In this document: one piece after another, positions 49,895-62,460 of the stretch
Layout: every line of letters begins with the position of its first letter
Numbering within the stretch: position 1 is the stretch's first letter
Assembly (NCBI RefSeq): GCF_014898055.3
Contig: NW_023603184.1
Coordinates: 120,022,615-120,086,614, forward strand
Reading direction: 5' to 3'
Length of the DNA stretch: 64,000 nucleotides
From: Talpa occidentalis
Lineage: Eukaryota; Chordata; Mammalia; Eulipotyphla; Talpidae
Made by a program: the position numbers and the translations under genes
Notes under the pieces: model-generated
What the model saw: only the letters and a program-made list of their open reading frames with translations
Told to the model about the DNA's origin: nothing
Database searches by the model: none

Positions 49895-50115
49895 TCCCCA
49901 TGGAGTTGTGGTCCTTGAGTCAAACTGCCTGAGTTCCAATTCTGGCCCAACTATTTTAGCAAATGGCATAATCTCTCTGTGCCTCAGATTCCTAAGCCCC
50001 CCAAAAAGGCAAATTACAATAGCACATCTACCATTAGGTTTGGGGGACACATAAATAATATAATAATATATACTCAGTGCTTAAAACAACCCTTGGCACA
50101 TAGGTATCTCTCACT
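49895..50115 (+). repeat. MIR
   Basis: GTCAAACTGCCTGAGTTCCA, TAATCTCTCTGTGCCTCAGA and TCAGTGCTTAAAACAACCCT then TGGCACATAGG follow the MIR order. Confidence 0.7.
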
Positions 50116-50119
50116 GTGC

Positions 50120-51055
50120 ATTATACCTAAATGTGTTTGGTATTAATACCCAATACTGGGTTAACATTTCGCTAACATGACCTCATTTCTGTTTTTATCT
50201 GAGATGTGTTATAAATGTAATTTATTTAAAAAAGACTTCACTTAAGAATACATGTAAGGCATATCTGAAGAGTATTTTGTAACATCTTATTTCCTGATTT
50301 ATATTCTCACTATCATTGTATGATAGGCCTGTTTCATTGTCTCCTTACCAAACTGGGTATAATTTTTCAATCCTTCTCACAGAGCCATTATGAAAAAATT
50401 CAGTTAACAACTGTCAAGCATATATTTTTATTAATCTATAAGACACTTAGCACCTAAAAATCTGTACTCTAATAATTAATTTACATGTTATACAAAGCTC
50501 TCACTGGTTTTATATTGCCTATTATCTAATTTGATTACTGAAAACCCAGAAAAGAATGGAGTGGGGCTCAAAATTTGGAGTGTACAGGAAAATGGAATTC
50601 TAAACTGTAAAAGAGTGAGGTATTTTTCCCGTATAGAAAGTACAAAAAAAAAGTAGATAGAAATAACATCATGTCCTCAACTCATCCAGAGTAAAAGCTA
50701 ACTGAGTATATGAAAATAAGAAATTAGCCCAGATTTAATGTGTGGAAGAAAGTTATATGGGTATTTCTCCACCAATCAGTAGTCTAATAAGAATTTTGCT
50801 CTATTCAATTCATCAAATTGCTGCTAATCTAAATTTATGCATTAAAGTTAAAAATTAGTAGACAATTTATATGTCTACTAATAATTTGTATGCTTTTTAA
50901 AATAAAGAAAACACTTCTGTTTTCTCCGTTTTCAAGTGTCTCAGGAGAAAATTTCTAAATGGGATGCAGTATATGCTTATTCTCAGAAATCCCAGGGAAT
51001 TTTATTGTAAAGATTTCCACAATTTAATACAAATTCTATGCTATTAACTGATTTT
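50120..51055. other. AT-rich intronic sequence, nothing recognised
   Basis: No gene or clear repeat. Confidence 0.45.
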
Positions 51056-51450
51056 CCTTTAACTCTTTTTATTTTTTTAATTATTTATTTATATATATTT
51101 TACATCATTGTTCATTTTTGTACAATGTTTGCTTTCTTTTCTCAGGTGTAGTCCCCATAGAATTCCCACCACCAATTCACCCGTGCACCATCACCATAGT
51201 CCGTGTGCTCTTCCTGCCCTTGTTTTGATCCTTCTCCCTCCCCTTCCCTGCAGAATGTCTCTGATTTTATAGTTATCTGTTTATTTTTGTTTTGTTGTGT
51301 TGTGTTTTTTATTGTTATTTTTTCCCTGATCCCTTATTTGGTTTCCCTACATTCCTCCTGTAAGTGAAACTATCTGATATTTTTCTTTTTCCTTCTGACT
51401 TATTTTACTGAGCATAATTCCTTCTAGCTCCATCCCTTTAACTCTTTTTA
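51056..51450 (-). mobile_element. 5'-truncated L1, minus strand, second 3'UTR lineage
   Basis: L1 body 51072-51434 between perfect CCTTTAACTCTTTTTA copies (51056-51071, 51435-51450). Plus-strand words CCCACCACCAATTCACC, CTTGTTTTGATCCTTCTCCC and CTTATTTGGTTTCCCTACA recur in the L1 at 62469 but not in those at 14853 or 33261. Confidence 0.92.
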
Positions 51451-53049
51451 AATGCTTACTGTCAAAATATCTAAATAAATGCTTCCTCCTTTTTAAAAAT
51501 GAAATCTGATTAAAAAGTGACAGGAAACATTAAGCCTCCAGCACATGCCTGATAGCTTGGAAGGGAGCACTTCCGACCCCGCTGTCTAGCAGGAGCTGAG
51601 CACCTCACTGAAGACATAGTCCCGCTCATGAAGCCAGACCCTCATAAATTTACTGGGAGACTTGGACATTGGCTTGTAAGAAACAAGAGCAGCAGGAAAT
51701 TTAAAAGGCAAAATCAGAGTGTCCCTGATTTCAGGAGTGGCTCCAGGCAAAGGGAAGATTTGACGTAGGTTCTGAAAAACAGGAAGATCCCCTTGAAATC
51801 CCCGTGCAACTTGCTGTGGTTCTTGTGAAGATGGACACATTTCCACAGACAGGTCTCCAGCTGTCTCCCTGTTCAGTAACGTAACAAGCAGATTATATAT
51901 TTTGCAATAGCTTTGCCATCACCCTGGTTTCACTGTATAGTTCTTTAAAGTTTGAATATTACGTTGCTTAGACTTAATAAACAGAATGGGAAGGGAAAAA
52001 CAGTATATAAAGGAGGAACAATTTCTATTATTATGATGATGGCACTATTCATTTTAAACTTACAGTTGTTTTTTAACTATTGCCATGAACATTTTCATAA
52101 AGGACAGTATCAGAAATGTGAAAATTATCAGAGATCCCAACTCATTTCAGAAGAAGTAAGAACAGGGCAGTCAAAGTCACTAGAAATCACCATTTTCCCA
52201 TTTCATGGGAAGTCCTCTACTGATTGCATTGCCATGTAGAAACTCATTCACTGCATAAGAATAGGCAGCAGCCCATGCGCAGGCAAAAACAATCTCTAAA
52301 CTGTGGTATGGAGAAGAGGGGCCAACTTATAACAAACTTGATGATTGTTGGATTTCTCCCAAGAGGAAGAAGGTCAAGCAGCATCCATTGGCACACTCTT
52401 GGAAACTCATTTAATGAGAAGTAACACAGTCAATGTCAGGGCAAAAGAGAAGGGTACGTAATTCAGCTGAAGTAATTGCAAAGAGGCCACAATAGAGCAT
52501 AAATTCATGCCTTTAGGGTATTAGTACCCAAGCACCAAGGCACTCCCCCCTCCTTTTCCTGTGTAATGGAAAAAGAACCTATGTAGGAGTCTGACCACTG
52601 TGCACATATGCAAGGGGGTGGCAGATGAGGACAGGAACTCAGCATTTTTCACATAGATCTTAGCTCCATCTCAGTTATGTGTTTTCCCAGCTTCTCTCAA
52701 AAGGAAATTGGAAAGAAAATCTAAAAGTTCCCACAGTTGTTGGCCTAATATTCTGCACTTCATTATAGATGTAAAAACAATAAGGGGTAAGAAGTTGCTT
52801 GCTCACAAGATTGCATGCTCTTTATGATCAGTAAAACTGCTCAAGCTTCTGAACAGGAAATGCTACTGACAAGTGGATGAAACAGTCCCTCCTACTGGGA
52901 TGTCTGGAGCATTGCAGGGCAAAGCCCATAAATCCCAGGGGTTCCTCAGCTTCACAATGAAAATTTCCCCAACATATTTCCCAGACTGCCTGTGATTGAA
53001 TCACCAGATCACTAAGCCTTATCTACCCACTTTGGTCCACTGCCAGAGT
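51451..53049. other. intronic sequence with one unexplained open frame
   Basis: An 86-residue minus-strand frame at 51586-51846 (ending MRVWLHERDYVFSEVLSSC) stands out in composition but was not assigned. No other feature was seen. Confidence 0.4.
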
Positions 53050-53680
53050 CTCCATCCAATACTTAGCCATGCACATTACCTGTGTTAACAAAGCACACAC
53101 TATTTCTGAGGACAAACTCAGGATCGCTTTCCTCTTCTTCCATCAATTCCTTCCCCATACCCTTATTTCTATACATAGAAACCTGCCTCAAGGGCTTTGA
53201 GTTGTCTTTGACTCTTCCTCCCAGTCCTATGTTATTTCCCATCTTGTTCTGCCTTTCCATTCCCACTACTGTCCTCTCTCCTGAAGGCCTAACATAGTCC
53301 CTAAATTGCTCTCCCTGCTTCAGTGCAATCTAAAACATCTCATCTTTCTTAATAAAGCTCTATTTGTACATTATGCATGCTAAGAAATATTTCAAGGACT
53401 CCCTACTGCTAAATTAAATATCTTGACCTCCCAGTTGAGTCCTTTACAACACGACCCCAAACCTTTTCGCTATTATGCTAAGTGTTTCTCCCCCCAAAGT
53501 ATATACTCTCCAGTCTGTCTCATCTTCTCTGACTCAGTTCCCATCTTTCCCCACTCCTCCCAATAAAAGGCATGGTTCTACCTGAAATATCTTCCTTGCC
53601 ATATCTCTAGCCAAATCACAGTTGGAGGTGCCACTCACAAGGTTTTTCTATCTTCCATAACATAAAATTTCTTTCTTCTT
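53050..53680 (+). repeat. L2-like region
   Basis: Words such as TTTGACTCTTCCTCCCAGTC and GAAATATCTTCCTTGCCATA fit L2 text by eye. Ends are uncertain. Confidence 0.45.
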
Positions 53681-53691
53681 TTATCAAACAT

Positions 53692-53709
53692 ACACACACA
53701 CACACACAC
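53692..53709. repeat. short (CA)n
   Basis: Nine CA units. Confidence 0.9.
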
Positions 53710-53779
53710 TACTTTGCACTTTATTATCCTAATGTACCTATTTTTCTTCTCACTTATCCACTGTAGTGAAAAAAACACT

Positions 53780-56125
53780 GGATTTGGGTTATTCCACATG
53801 TGATAAAGCCCAATTTCTGTTTAAGGGCCTACTGTCCCCTCAATCTCAGTCCATTAGGGTTGGATGTGTCCTCCTCCAAGGCACCAAGGGTGGAGCAGAG
53901 GATCCCAGGCTGAGGCACCCATTCCAAAGAAAAAATATTCTTTTCTTGCATAAACAAGTTTGTGATCCCTCACAACCACAGAGTCCTACCTAAAACATCC
54001 TTTCTATTATCTGTTGGCTACTTAAGCAAAATGTCTGATCCTTAGTCATGCTCCCCTCCATACTTGGCTCAACTAGGCAGCATATTTTACATACATACAA
54101 ATACACACATGCTTTGTATGTATTAAGTACTTGTACTCAAGAAATATTTATGACATGAATTTGAGAATATTTTAATGGGAAGAACATGGATTTAATTTTA
54201 GCCCTATGCAGTTTCTCCAGTCATCACCTTATCACTTGCTGCCAGGAGACACTGAACAGCTTTCATTAGCAAATTTCAGGAAGGTTTTGCATTCATAATT
54301 AAACTCTTCTGTGAAAATCCACCCCTGCCTTCAGGATTACTTAAGAACTAGTGGCATATGGTAAAGCAGGCATTTGACAGCAAATGTTTTTAAAAATATA
54401 TTTGGAAGACCACAAACTTGTTTCTCATTCTAAAATTAGGTAGAATAGTACAATTTTAGCTTGGCTTCTCTGACCCTTTCAAGTGCATATTAATTTCACC
54501 CTATTTAGAAGCCACAGACTTCTTAAGTGATGCCAAAAGAGGTGTTGCAATGAGTGTTCTGTGCAAGGCCTGAGCAAGCTTCACAGTTGTAATTTGTGCC
54601 CAGAACATAAACACTTGGAACAATAAACGCATACGTGTCCTGCCACATTGCAATGTTGTGGACTTACTCGCAGTGGTAGTCAGTGACAGATCATCTCCTG
54701 AAAAACTTCACAGGGTCTGCTCCTTTCCAGGATCAATGGATACTGAGGTTCAGGCTGCAAGCTCAGAATCCTTTTCACGGCCTCCCACTAAGCTGGATGC
54801 ATCTTGAATGTAGACTTTACTAAAATAAGTTTAGGGAGCAATATAGAAAATCAAACTGCCATTTAGCTTAGTTCTCAGTAAAATCTAACTATCCTTTATT
54901 AGATAGTAGGTATTAGAAAACTATTAGGTTTTTTGGCAATAGAAAACTTAAAAGTTCACCTGATCACTAGTTAAGTTGATGAAAAACAGATCACAGTCTT
55001 AAAATTACTTTAGTGAACACTGAAATCAAAGAAAGATCTAGATGGTCTTATAAAATGTACCTCAGTCAAGGAAGATCAGAAGACATTGTTTCTATAAGAA
55101 TCCAAGTAAGTCGAACACACTCCCCCACCTCATCCCACAGATAAATTAAGTCTGGGGGGATCCTCTGCCAGCTCCCACCTTTTCTATATGCCTTCCCACT
55201 GCCCTCTGCTCAGGTCTGGCTACACAATTTGCAAGACCCAATCCAAACTAAAAACATAGAACTCCTCTTTCAAAAAAGGGTAAAGGATGTCCTCTTTTGT
55301 GGTGGCTCAAATTGTCATAGTTTTGTTTTTTGTTTTTTTTAAATTTGCTATTCAATAGCTTGTTGCTCTGAATACAGACCTTCCTGGATAACCAAGGGCC
55401 TTGTTCCATGTCTTGGCATAAGCATGTGGCGCACCAGCTAGCAGGTACCTTCCTCCCACTAACTGCTGGACTGACAGTGTCTGGGTCAGGGGCAGTGAAG
55501 TCAAACTAGACATCTCTCCTTGCAATGGGACATGCAGCCCAACCAAGTGAGCACAGGCCACCCCCTGGGCTAACAACCTCTGCATTGAGAAATAATCATT
55601 TTGGGATTGGGAATGGTGAAGGGAACTGAGTCACCTGCTGAAAGCCCATCTTGAGAATGGCCACCATTGCACCCTGCACCGGGACACCACAGGTGGCATA
55701 CTGGAGGATGCGAGTGGTCTGATAGTGAGGGTCGGACTAGGGCACCAGGGTGTGGGCAGCAACATCTGTCCCAGGCAGGCAGGACTCCATGCTCCTAGAA
55801 TGCTCCATTGTCCCATCAGACTTCATTTATAAAGACAAAAAGATAAAATTATTAAGAAATTTAAGACGGAGACCACAAACTACACCCCAAGCATGGAGCC
55901 TTTCTGAGTGGGGTCCACAATGATCATATGTGACCACACCAGTCACTTACCCATGAAGCCAGCCCTGTTCCTCTTGCTTTCTTCTAACTGGATATTCCAC
56001 AGCTTCAACAAGAGAATATAGTCCAACTGCCTATAGTTTCTATTTGATGTCTTACATCAAAAAAATTAAGGAGAGCCTTTAATAAATGAATTATTTTTTA
56101 AACTAGTAATTTAAAGGAGGACAAT
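53780..56125. other. intronic sequence with an unidentified GC-richer block
   Basis: Positions 55352-55816 are GC-richer than their surroundings and open in several minus-strand frames. They may be a decayed retrocopy, but I could not identify a parent. Otherwise nothing was recognised. Confidence 0.35.
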
Positions 56126-56131
56126 ATGTAT

Positions 56132-56200
56132 TGATTTCATAATCAAACTAAAATAAGCTTCCCTAATGTTTACTGATTTCATCATCAAACTAAAAGAAGC
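56132..56200 (+). repeat. imperfect direct duplication, period 42
   Basis: TGATTTCATAATCAAACTAA (56132) recurs as TGATTTCATCATCAAACTAA (56174), each followed by similar AA-AAGC sequence. Confidence 0.8.
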
Positions 56201-56916
56201 ATATTTACTTCCCTCATTTCCAAGCCTTCTTAATCCTCCTATTCCCTGATAACATAAGGGCTCTTACTAATTCCTGAAGACCAAGAGCTACCATATGCCC
56301 TTTTTATTCTTCCAAAGCCATGGATTAACATGCCTTAATAAAGGACTTAAAACCATTAATTTATTAAAAGAGTATTCAATAAATATTATGTGCCAATGTG
56401 TCAGGTATTATGCTAAGCTTTATGACACAAAAAAATCAAGAATTAGACCACTCCTGGAAGAGTGCACACTGAAATGGAAAATAGACACAGCAATGGACAA
56501 TTTAGTTTGATAGTGCTATGGAATCTTCTGCATGGACCCATAGGGGAGAATATTCAACCCAGCCCAGTAGGTGGGGTGGAGGTTTTCCAGACATTTTCCA
56601 CTAACTAGTGGAAACATTTTCCCCAAGAAAACAGCACCTTAGACTTAACAAACTTTATTTCCTACCAGTTTTTAGAATCTATTAAGAACACACCTCTGAA
56701 TAATCAAGGAGTCTTGCCCAAAAAAAACTCAAGTCTGTTAAGACTTCTATATCCACCTACCAATTTACAACAAACAGAAGAGGATGGGAAATATATGAAA
56801 CTAACCACAAGGAATACAGCAAGGAAATTCCAGATAGTGAGGAACTCTAATTAGAGAAATAACTCAAATTATTCAAAAGTTAAATTGCAAGAGTTAATTG
56901 CAAAAGTTAAATTGCA

Positions 56917-56947
56917 AGTGTCCCTCCACAATAGGTGGAGGGACACT
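56917..56947. repeat. perfect 13-bp inverted repeat, 5-nt loop
   Basis: AGTGTCCCTCCAC, loop AATAG, GTGGAGGGACACT. It is preceded by three AATTGCAA words about 15 bases apart. Confidence 0.95.
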
Positions 56948-58354
56948 CATTAGATTACATGAGATTTTAAAAGCCCTATTGGCTACAATGTGTGGACTGT
57001 GTGGAAGTTTTATAACTCTTTTCTGGAGAGGAAAAGACATTATGACAATAAAGAAACCAAGATATTTAATTAAATTAAGGAACTGTTAAATTTTTAGATG
57101 TGATCATGGCATTGTAGTTAAGGCTAAATAGGCAAGAAAACATAATGGTTAAGGGGTTAACTTCTGAATCTTACTTCCTGGTTTCACATACCTTCAAAAT
57201 ATAAAACTTTGAGTAAGATCCAATGTCTGCATGTTCTCATCTCTAAAACAGAAAATAGTACTGATAGCTGTCCTTTTAGTTATTGGAGGATTATGAGATG
57301 TCTCTTGAAAGATTTTCAGTACAGTCTCTGATTTACAGTAATCAGCCCTTCCAATGTTTGTTATTATTGAAGTAATGACGGACTTTTCTAAAATCTTGCT
57401 ACTGATTTCATTCAGTTCAATTACTATGAAATCTGAAATAGGTAACTCCTCTTGCATTTTCCATACACAGCACATTTGCTAAGTGGTCAAATTCAGGTTT
57501 TTTTTTCTTTAGAATTTGTGTTCAAAATGACTTTGATCAAATTTCCATCTCAAATTACACCAGCCTGGTTCCTGCAGGTTGCCTCGCTCACCTTGACTCT
57601 GGCAGATCATCACTTAATGAAGTTTATCACTGACATATTCAGACCTCCTTTGTGCAGTCACCAACCATTCCTCCCATCCTAGAAGGAAAATCCATAAGTC
57701 TCCATTCCTTTCCTTTATTACTATACACACTTGAATAGTACAGTCCCAGGAATCACGATTCTCCTGATAAAGGTCCTGGTTCATCTCCTCTGCTAAATCT
57801 CTTGGAGTAAAATGTCCCTCAATTCATATATACCCTAATTCACCCCAATTGGTCCAGGCACTGCCCTTCCCAACTCTGACAATGGCAAGAGACTTCTTTC
57901 ACTCCAGGTTTGTGCTCTATGTCCTAGGATTCAACAAATAAATTTCACTGTTCTCATGGCCTTCAGGTCACAGAAACACCTTCCATGTCTGAAAGTCCCC
58001 ACCCTATGAAGAAACTCTGACACTTTCTCTACTTCAAGGCAGAGAAGGGTAGGGCTCTTGCTAAACCCTTAAGATCAGGGGCTATTTTATACCTTTTTTA
58101 TTCCTCCAAGGCCATTACTTGATGCTCTGCACACATAGGTACTATGAATATCCTTATTGAATTTTTATAATGCTTACAAGCAGGGAATAAGGTTACTTTA
58201 ACACATCAGGGTCCAGAAAATATAGAGTGAAAAGACTGACTTGGGGGAAACTAATGTAAAGAAAGTGACACTATTCTCAAAACCTACTCCCATCCAAAAA
58301 ACAAAAAAATACATTCTCATTACTTCTGACTTCTTAAGAATAGAACCGGACTGT
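56948..58354. other. intronic sequence, nothing firmly recognised
   Basis: Possible L2 remnants near 57980-58165. No gene was seen. Confidence 0.4.
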
Positions 58355-58500
58355 CTGTCACTGGTCTACTACTAATTAATGACATAGAATTCCAGGTAAA
58401 TGCTTTAACCTCTCCAAGCTCCAGCTGTCTCCTCTGTAACATGAGGGTTTTGGGTTAGAGAATCTCTATAATCCATCCCAGTTATAAAGGTATGATTTTT
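58355..58500 (+). repeat. MIR/MIR3-like
   Basis: AAATGCTTTAACCTCTCCAAG, CTCCTCTGTAACATGAGGGT and TTAGAGAATCTCTATAATCC follow MIR3 order. Confidence 0.6.
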
Positions 58501-59514
58501 GAAAACGAGAAAAAAACTCCCAGATGAAGATGTCTAAAGCAAGTGTACTGAAAGTCACTGATACAATTTTCATAGTAATCATTAACAAAAATGCCTCATG
58601 ACTACTACAAACTCTAATAACATTATAACATATATGTATTTGATGCCTTGTAAGACATTTACATTGTACATACAAGTCATTAAGATATTAATCTAACCTC
58701 TTTGGAACACTACTAATATTAATAATTTATTAGCACAGGGTCCAGTACATTTTCAAATGCTAAGTATAATCATCTATTCTAGCACTGTAGTTCAGACATT
58801 GTAGCCAGCCCATCTGCTGAACTCATTCATTTAATTAGGAATTCTGCCACAGATGATGCTTTGTTCAGGTTTTCGAGACTGTACCATGCTAAGGTAGAAT
58901 CCCTGGCTTAACTGGAACAGTCCTTAGTCCTTTTTTGTTTCCCTCTGTCTCTGCAATTTTGCTATTAAATTGAGTTATCAAGTACTTTTGTTGAAGGCTA
59001 ACTCACCTTAAACCAGCATCTTGGAATGCATTATATAAAAATACATTTAGAGACAGAAATATTTTCAGGGAACTGAAAAAGACTGAAATCAATATTTGTA
59101 AAGAAAATCAGAAAATCATAGCCTGCACAGGACCAGGACCTCTGCCAGCTGGAACCTGTTTGGGGCCAACATTTTTACCTTTCCTGGAAATTCTATTGCT
59201 CTTTTAACCTCTCTGGATCTCATGTCCATGATATGTAAGTGCAAGGGTTTGTAAGAAGCCTTAAAAATCTGTCCAGATGTAATACAGGGGAAAAGGGTGG
59301 TCTCAGAAGAAAATCTAAAAATGCCTTCAATCCTCTTCACAGACTATAGAAACACTATATTACAAATGAGGATTCAACTTCAACATAGAGAAGTAGTATT
59401 CTAAGGATGGGATCACATCACAGTTTCAATTTTAAAGTTCTTGGTCTCGTGCTCTAAAAGACATTGTGGAAAGGAAATCTGACTATCAGGTTGCAAGAGC
59501 CAGTCAGCCACTAA

Positions 59515-59640
59515 AAGGAGAGTCAAAGTTAATCAAGTCGCTTCCCCTTTCTGGCTCTCAATTTCTTTCCCATTAAAATGAGAAAATTCGACTATCCAAT
59601 CTCTAGGCTCCTTTCAAAATCCATCATCTAGGCATTTATG
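59515..59640 (+). repeat. MIR3-like
   Basis: AATCAAGTCGCTTCCCCTTT, GGCTCTCAATTTCTTTCCC and TCCAATCTCTAGGCTCCTTT resemble MIR3. Confidence 0.55.
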
Positions 59641-60188
59641 ACACTCATTCAGATGTCTGTGCTGCCTTTTGGATACCTTTCACCCTTCCTAATGAGAAAA
59701 ATCCTTCCTTTTCACCAGACTCTATAATGCAATTAAAGTTTATATCTTATTCTGACCACTTGATGCCTTTCTTAAAGCCCGCGAATAAAACACTCCAATG
59801 TGTTTTCGTAGTGGACTCCACCTACTTTCTGTGTGGCCATACTACTCTGCCCTCATGTCTCAATAGTCCAGTTCTATCACATTTCAAGCAAGCTAACATC
59901 TTGATTTCTTTCAAAAACAGAACTCTTTCCATCTCCATGCATATTTAATGAGTTGAAATACTATAAAGCACATTGATGTCAGTGGTCAATATTCAAGTTC
60001 TCCACAGGCTTGTCCATTTTCAGTCCAGTCTCAACAGATTCAGGTTATCTCAGTAGCCCCCTCATCACCTGTTTTTGTAAACAAAGTTTTACTGAAACAC
60101 AGTTTATTTAGCATATTGTTTCTCACCACCCTGGCAGAGTTCAGTAATTACAATGAAGACAAGATGGCCAAGAGAGCCTAAAATTTTT

Positions 60189-60229
60189 ACTAGCTAGTTC
60201 TTTAAATTTTGACTAGCTAGTTCTTTAAA
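60189..60229 (+). repeat. tandem duplication, period 23
   Basis: ACTAGCTAGTTCTTTAAA occurs at 60189-60206 and 60212-60229. Confidence 0.93.
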
Positions 60230-60389
60230 GAAGTCTGAAACTGCATTAAATGAATGCCTGGCAAGTCTAGATTCAGATGCTCTAAATAAAGGGAATTCTA
60301 AAGCAATAACATTTACTGGGGATCTATGATGTGCTCAGCACATACTAGAGTTCACCTACTTTGTGTCCAAGCAGTGATATTTGATACCA

Positions 60390-60520
60390 TTAGGATATAA
60401 ATTCCTCCAGGACAGAAAATAAAGTTCTCTTTATAACCTCAGCATCTAAAATACTACCTGGTACCAACCAATCACATAGAAGACACTCATTATAAATCTT
60501 TTGAACTGAATTACACATTT
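60390..60520 (+). repeat. L2 3' end-like
   Basis: AATTCCTCCAGGACAGAAAA, CTCAGCATCTAAAATACTAC and ATAGAAGACACTCATTATAA resemble the L2 terminus. Confidence 0.5.
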
Positions 60521-60814
60521 TCTTACTCATGTGTCACAGTAATCTGTACAGAAACACGTTTATGTAAATGGCAGGGCAAGATGTAAGCCCAGGTTGGCCT
60601 GACTCTCTCAATATTCAACAAGACCTGAAATGAGTCAGCATTTTTTCTAGGAATTTGTTGTCACACCTATCTGATGATATGGAGCTTGGCTTCTATATCC
60701 ATTTCCCTATATCTTTATTTGATAATGATAATTTGATAATGACAATGATAATTTGATAATAATTCCATATCATAGTTCTATCAAATCATCATGTACTCTC
60801 TGAGAACTCTCTGA

Positions 60815-61060
60815 GAACTTAATATGTATCACCCACTATTCTACATGCTTTGTAGTTTTGATGCCTTTAGTCTTCACAATACCATGACTGGTACCACTGA
60901 ATTTCCCATATTATAGATCACAAAACTGAGGCTCAAAGGATTTAAGTAGCTTATATAAGGTTACATAGCTAGTCAGCGATAAAGCCAGGATTTAAATCCA
61001 AGAAGTCAGATTCCAAGGTACCTACCCTTGACCACTATGCTATGCTACTTCACTTCTAGC
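60815..61060 (+). repeat. MIR
   Basis: AAACTGAGGCTCAAAGGATT, TTACATAGCTAGTCAGCGAT and TTTAAATCCAAGAAGTCAGA make this one of the clearest MIR copies of the window. Confidence 0.75.
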
Positions 61061-62460
61061 ATAGTCTAGAACTCAGCTCAAGACCTTTATCTTTACAACC
61101 GTGTAGGGAGGAAGCGCAACAAACTATGGTGGTGAACTGCAGATGCTTTGATGGTGGGTACACTATGATAATAAGACCTGAATGGGGACTATACACTCCC
61201 AAAATACTAATAAAGACATAAGCCAATATTACTTTAATTAAACAAAAAATATATAAAAATGATAAAATGAGAACACTTAATTCTATATGTCCTCTTTATC
61301 AATCATATAATTTATACTAAAAGTCAAGCCACTCAAGTGGCTTTTTTATCTTTGTGTTTATGTCATGAGCTCCTTCAAGGTAAAGACCTTTTGGAAGGAA
61401 TTAGAGGCCTAAGTATTTAAATAAATACTTATTCATTTCAGTTCTTCCACAAACTTTATGGAAGAAAATTGGTTTTGGTGACTTCCATTAGTTCTATCTC
61501 AGGTAAAATAAAAGACAGTAGGCTTTTGTTTATTAAGCAGGAAGATGGTATGGCAAGAGAACAGGAAGGCAGGCAGGTGTTATTGCAAGCACAAGGTAGT
61601 TTTTAACATAAAATAAATTAAAGCCTTATTATTATGCAAGTTCTTACTTTCTCTACATTAATCCCATGCTGAAAATTTAGGAGTTACTGTTGTTATAGTG
61701 CCCAGCACTAATGTTAATGTGGTGACCATATATTTAACTCTGCTCATGGATTAAGCCTAGGAACTATTTTCCCTATAAATATGTTGTTAATATTAGAAAA
61801 GTAGAGTGGCCAGAGAATTAAAAAAAGGAAATGGAAGTTCAGGCTCCCATTCTGTCAGTTATTAGTCATAGGTACTTAAGCATATCACACTCAATGAACA
61901 TCAATTTCTCATCTTTAAAGATAATATTCACTCTGCTTTCATTCTAGGGTTGTTAATTTAATATTTGTGTATATACACTATAAATGAGGCAATGTGCTTA
62001 CAAAACTGTGCTTTTACAAATTATATCACCAGTAAGTAATCTGAGGATATGATGGGAACACTAGAGATATTTAGTTAGCAGTTCACTGATTATTGACTCT
62101 GAGGAAATAATCACAGCAACATGTGTCAGTAGATAAGCAGTTTATATATTATAAAAATGGATAATTTTTACAGTTCATACTGTATTTTCTCATATTATTT
62201 TGACAGCAAACATGCCAGAATATGAAAGAGCTTAATATTATTGAATTAATTTTGTTTATTTTCTAAAATACTTAACTCCAGGTACAGCATTAACTCACAT
62301 GTTCTTCATAAATTTCAATGTGGGTAAATTTATAGTGTATATTAAGATTGGCTGCATAGCCTCCCTAGTATAATGAACCCTATTTTTATCCTAAACTAAA
62401 ATATATACTGAGCATCTATAATGGTATAGGAAACTTGGTTACCATATAGTAGCTTTTTTT
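61061..62460. other. AT-rich intronic sequence
   Basis: A weak MIR-like piece lies near 61845-61960. Nothing else was recognised. Confidence 0.4.
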
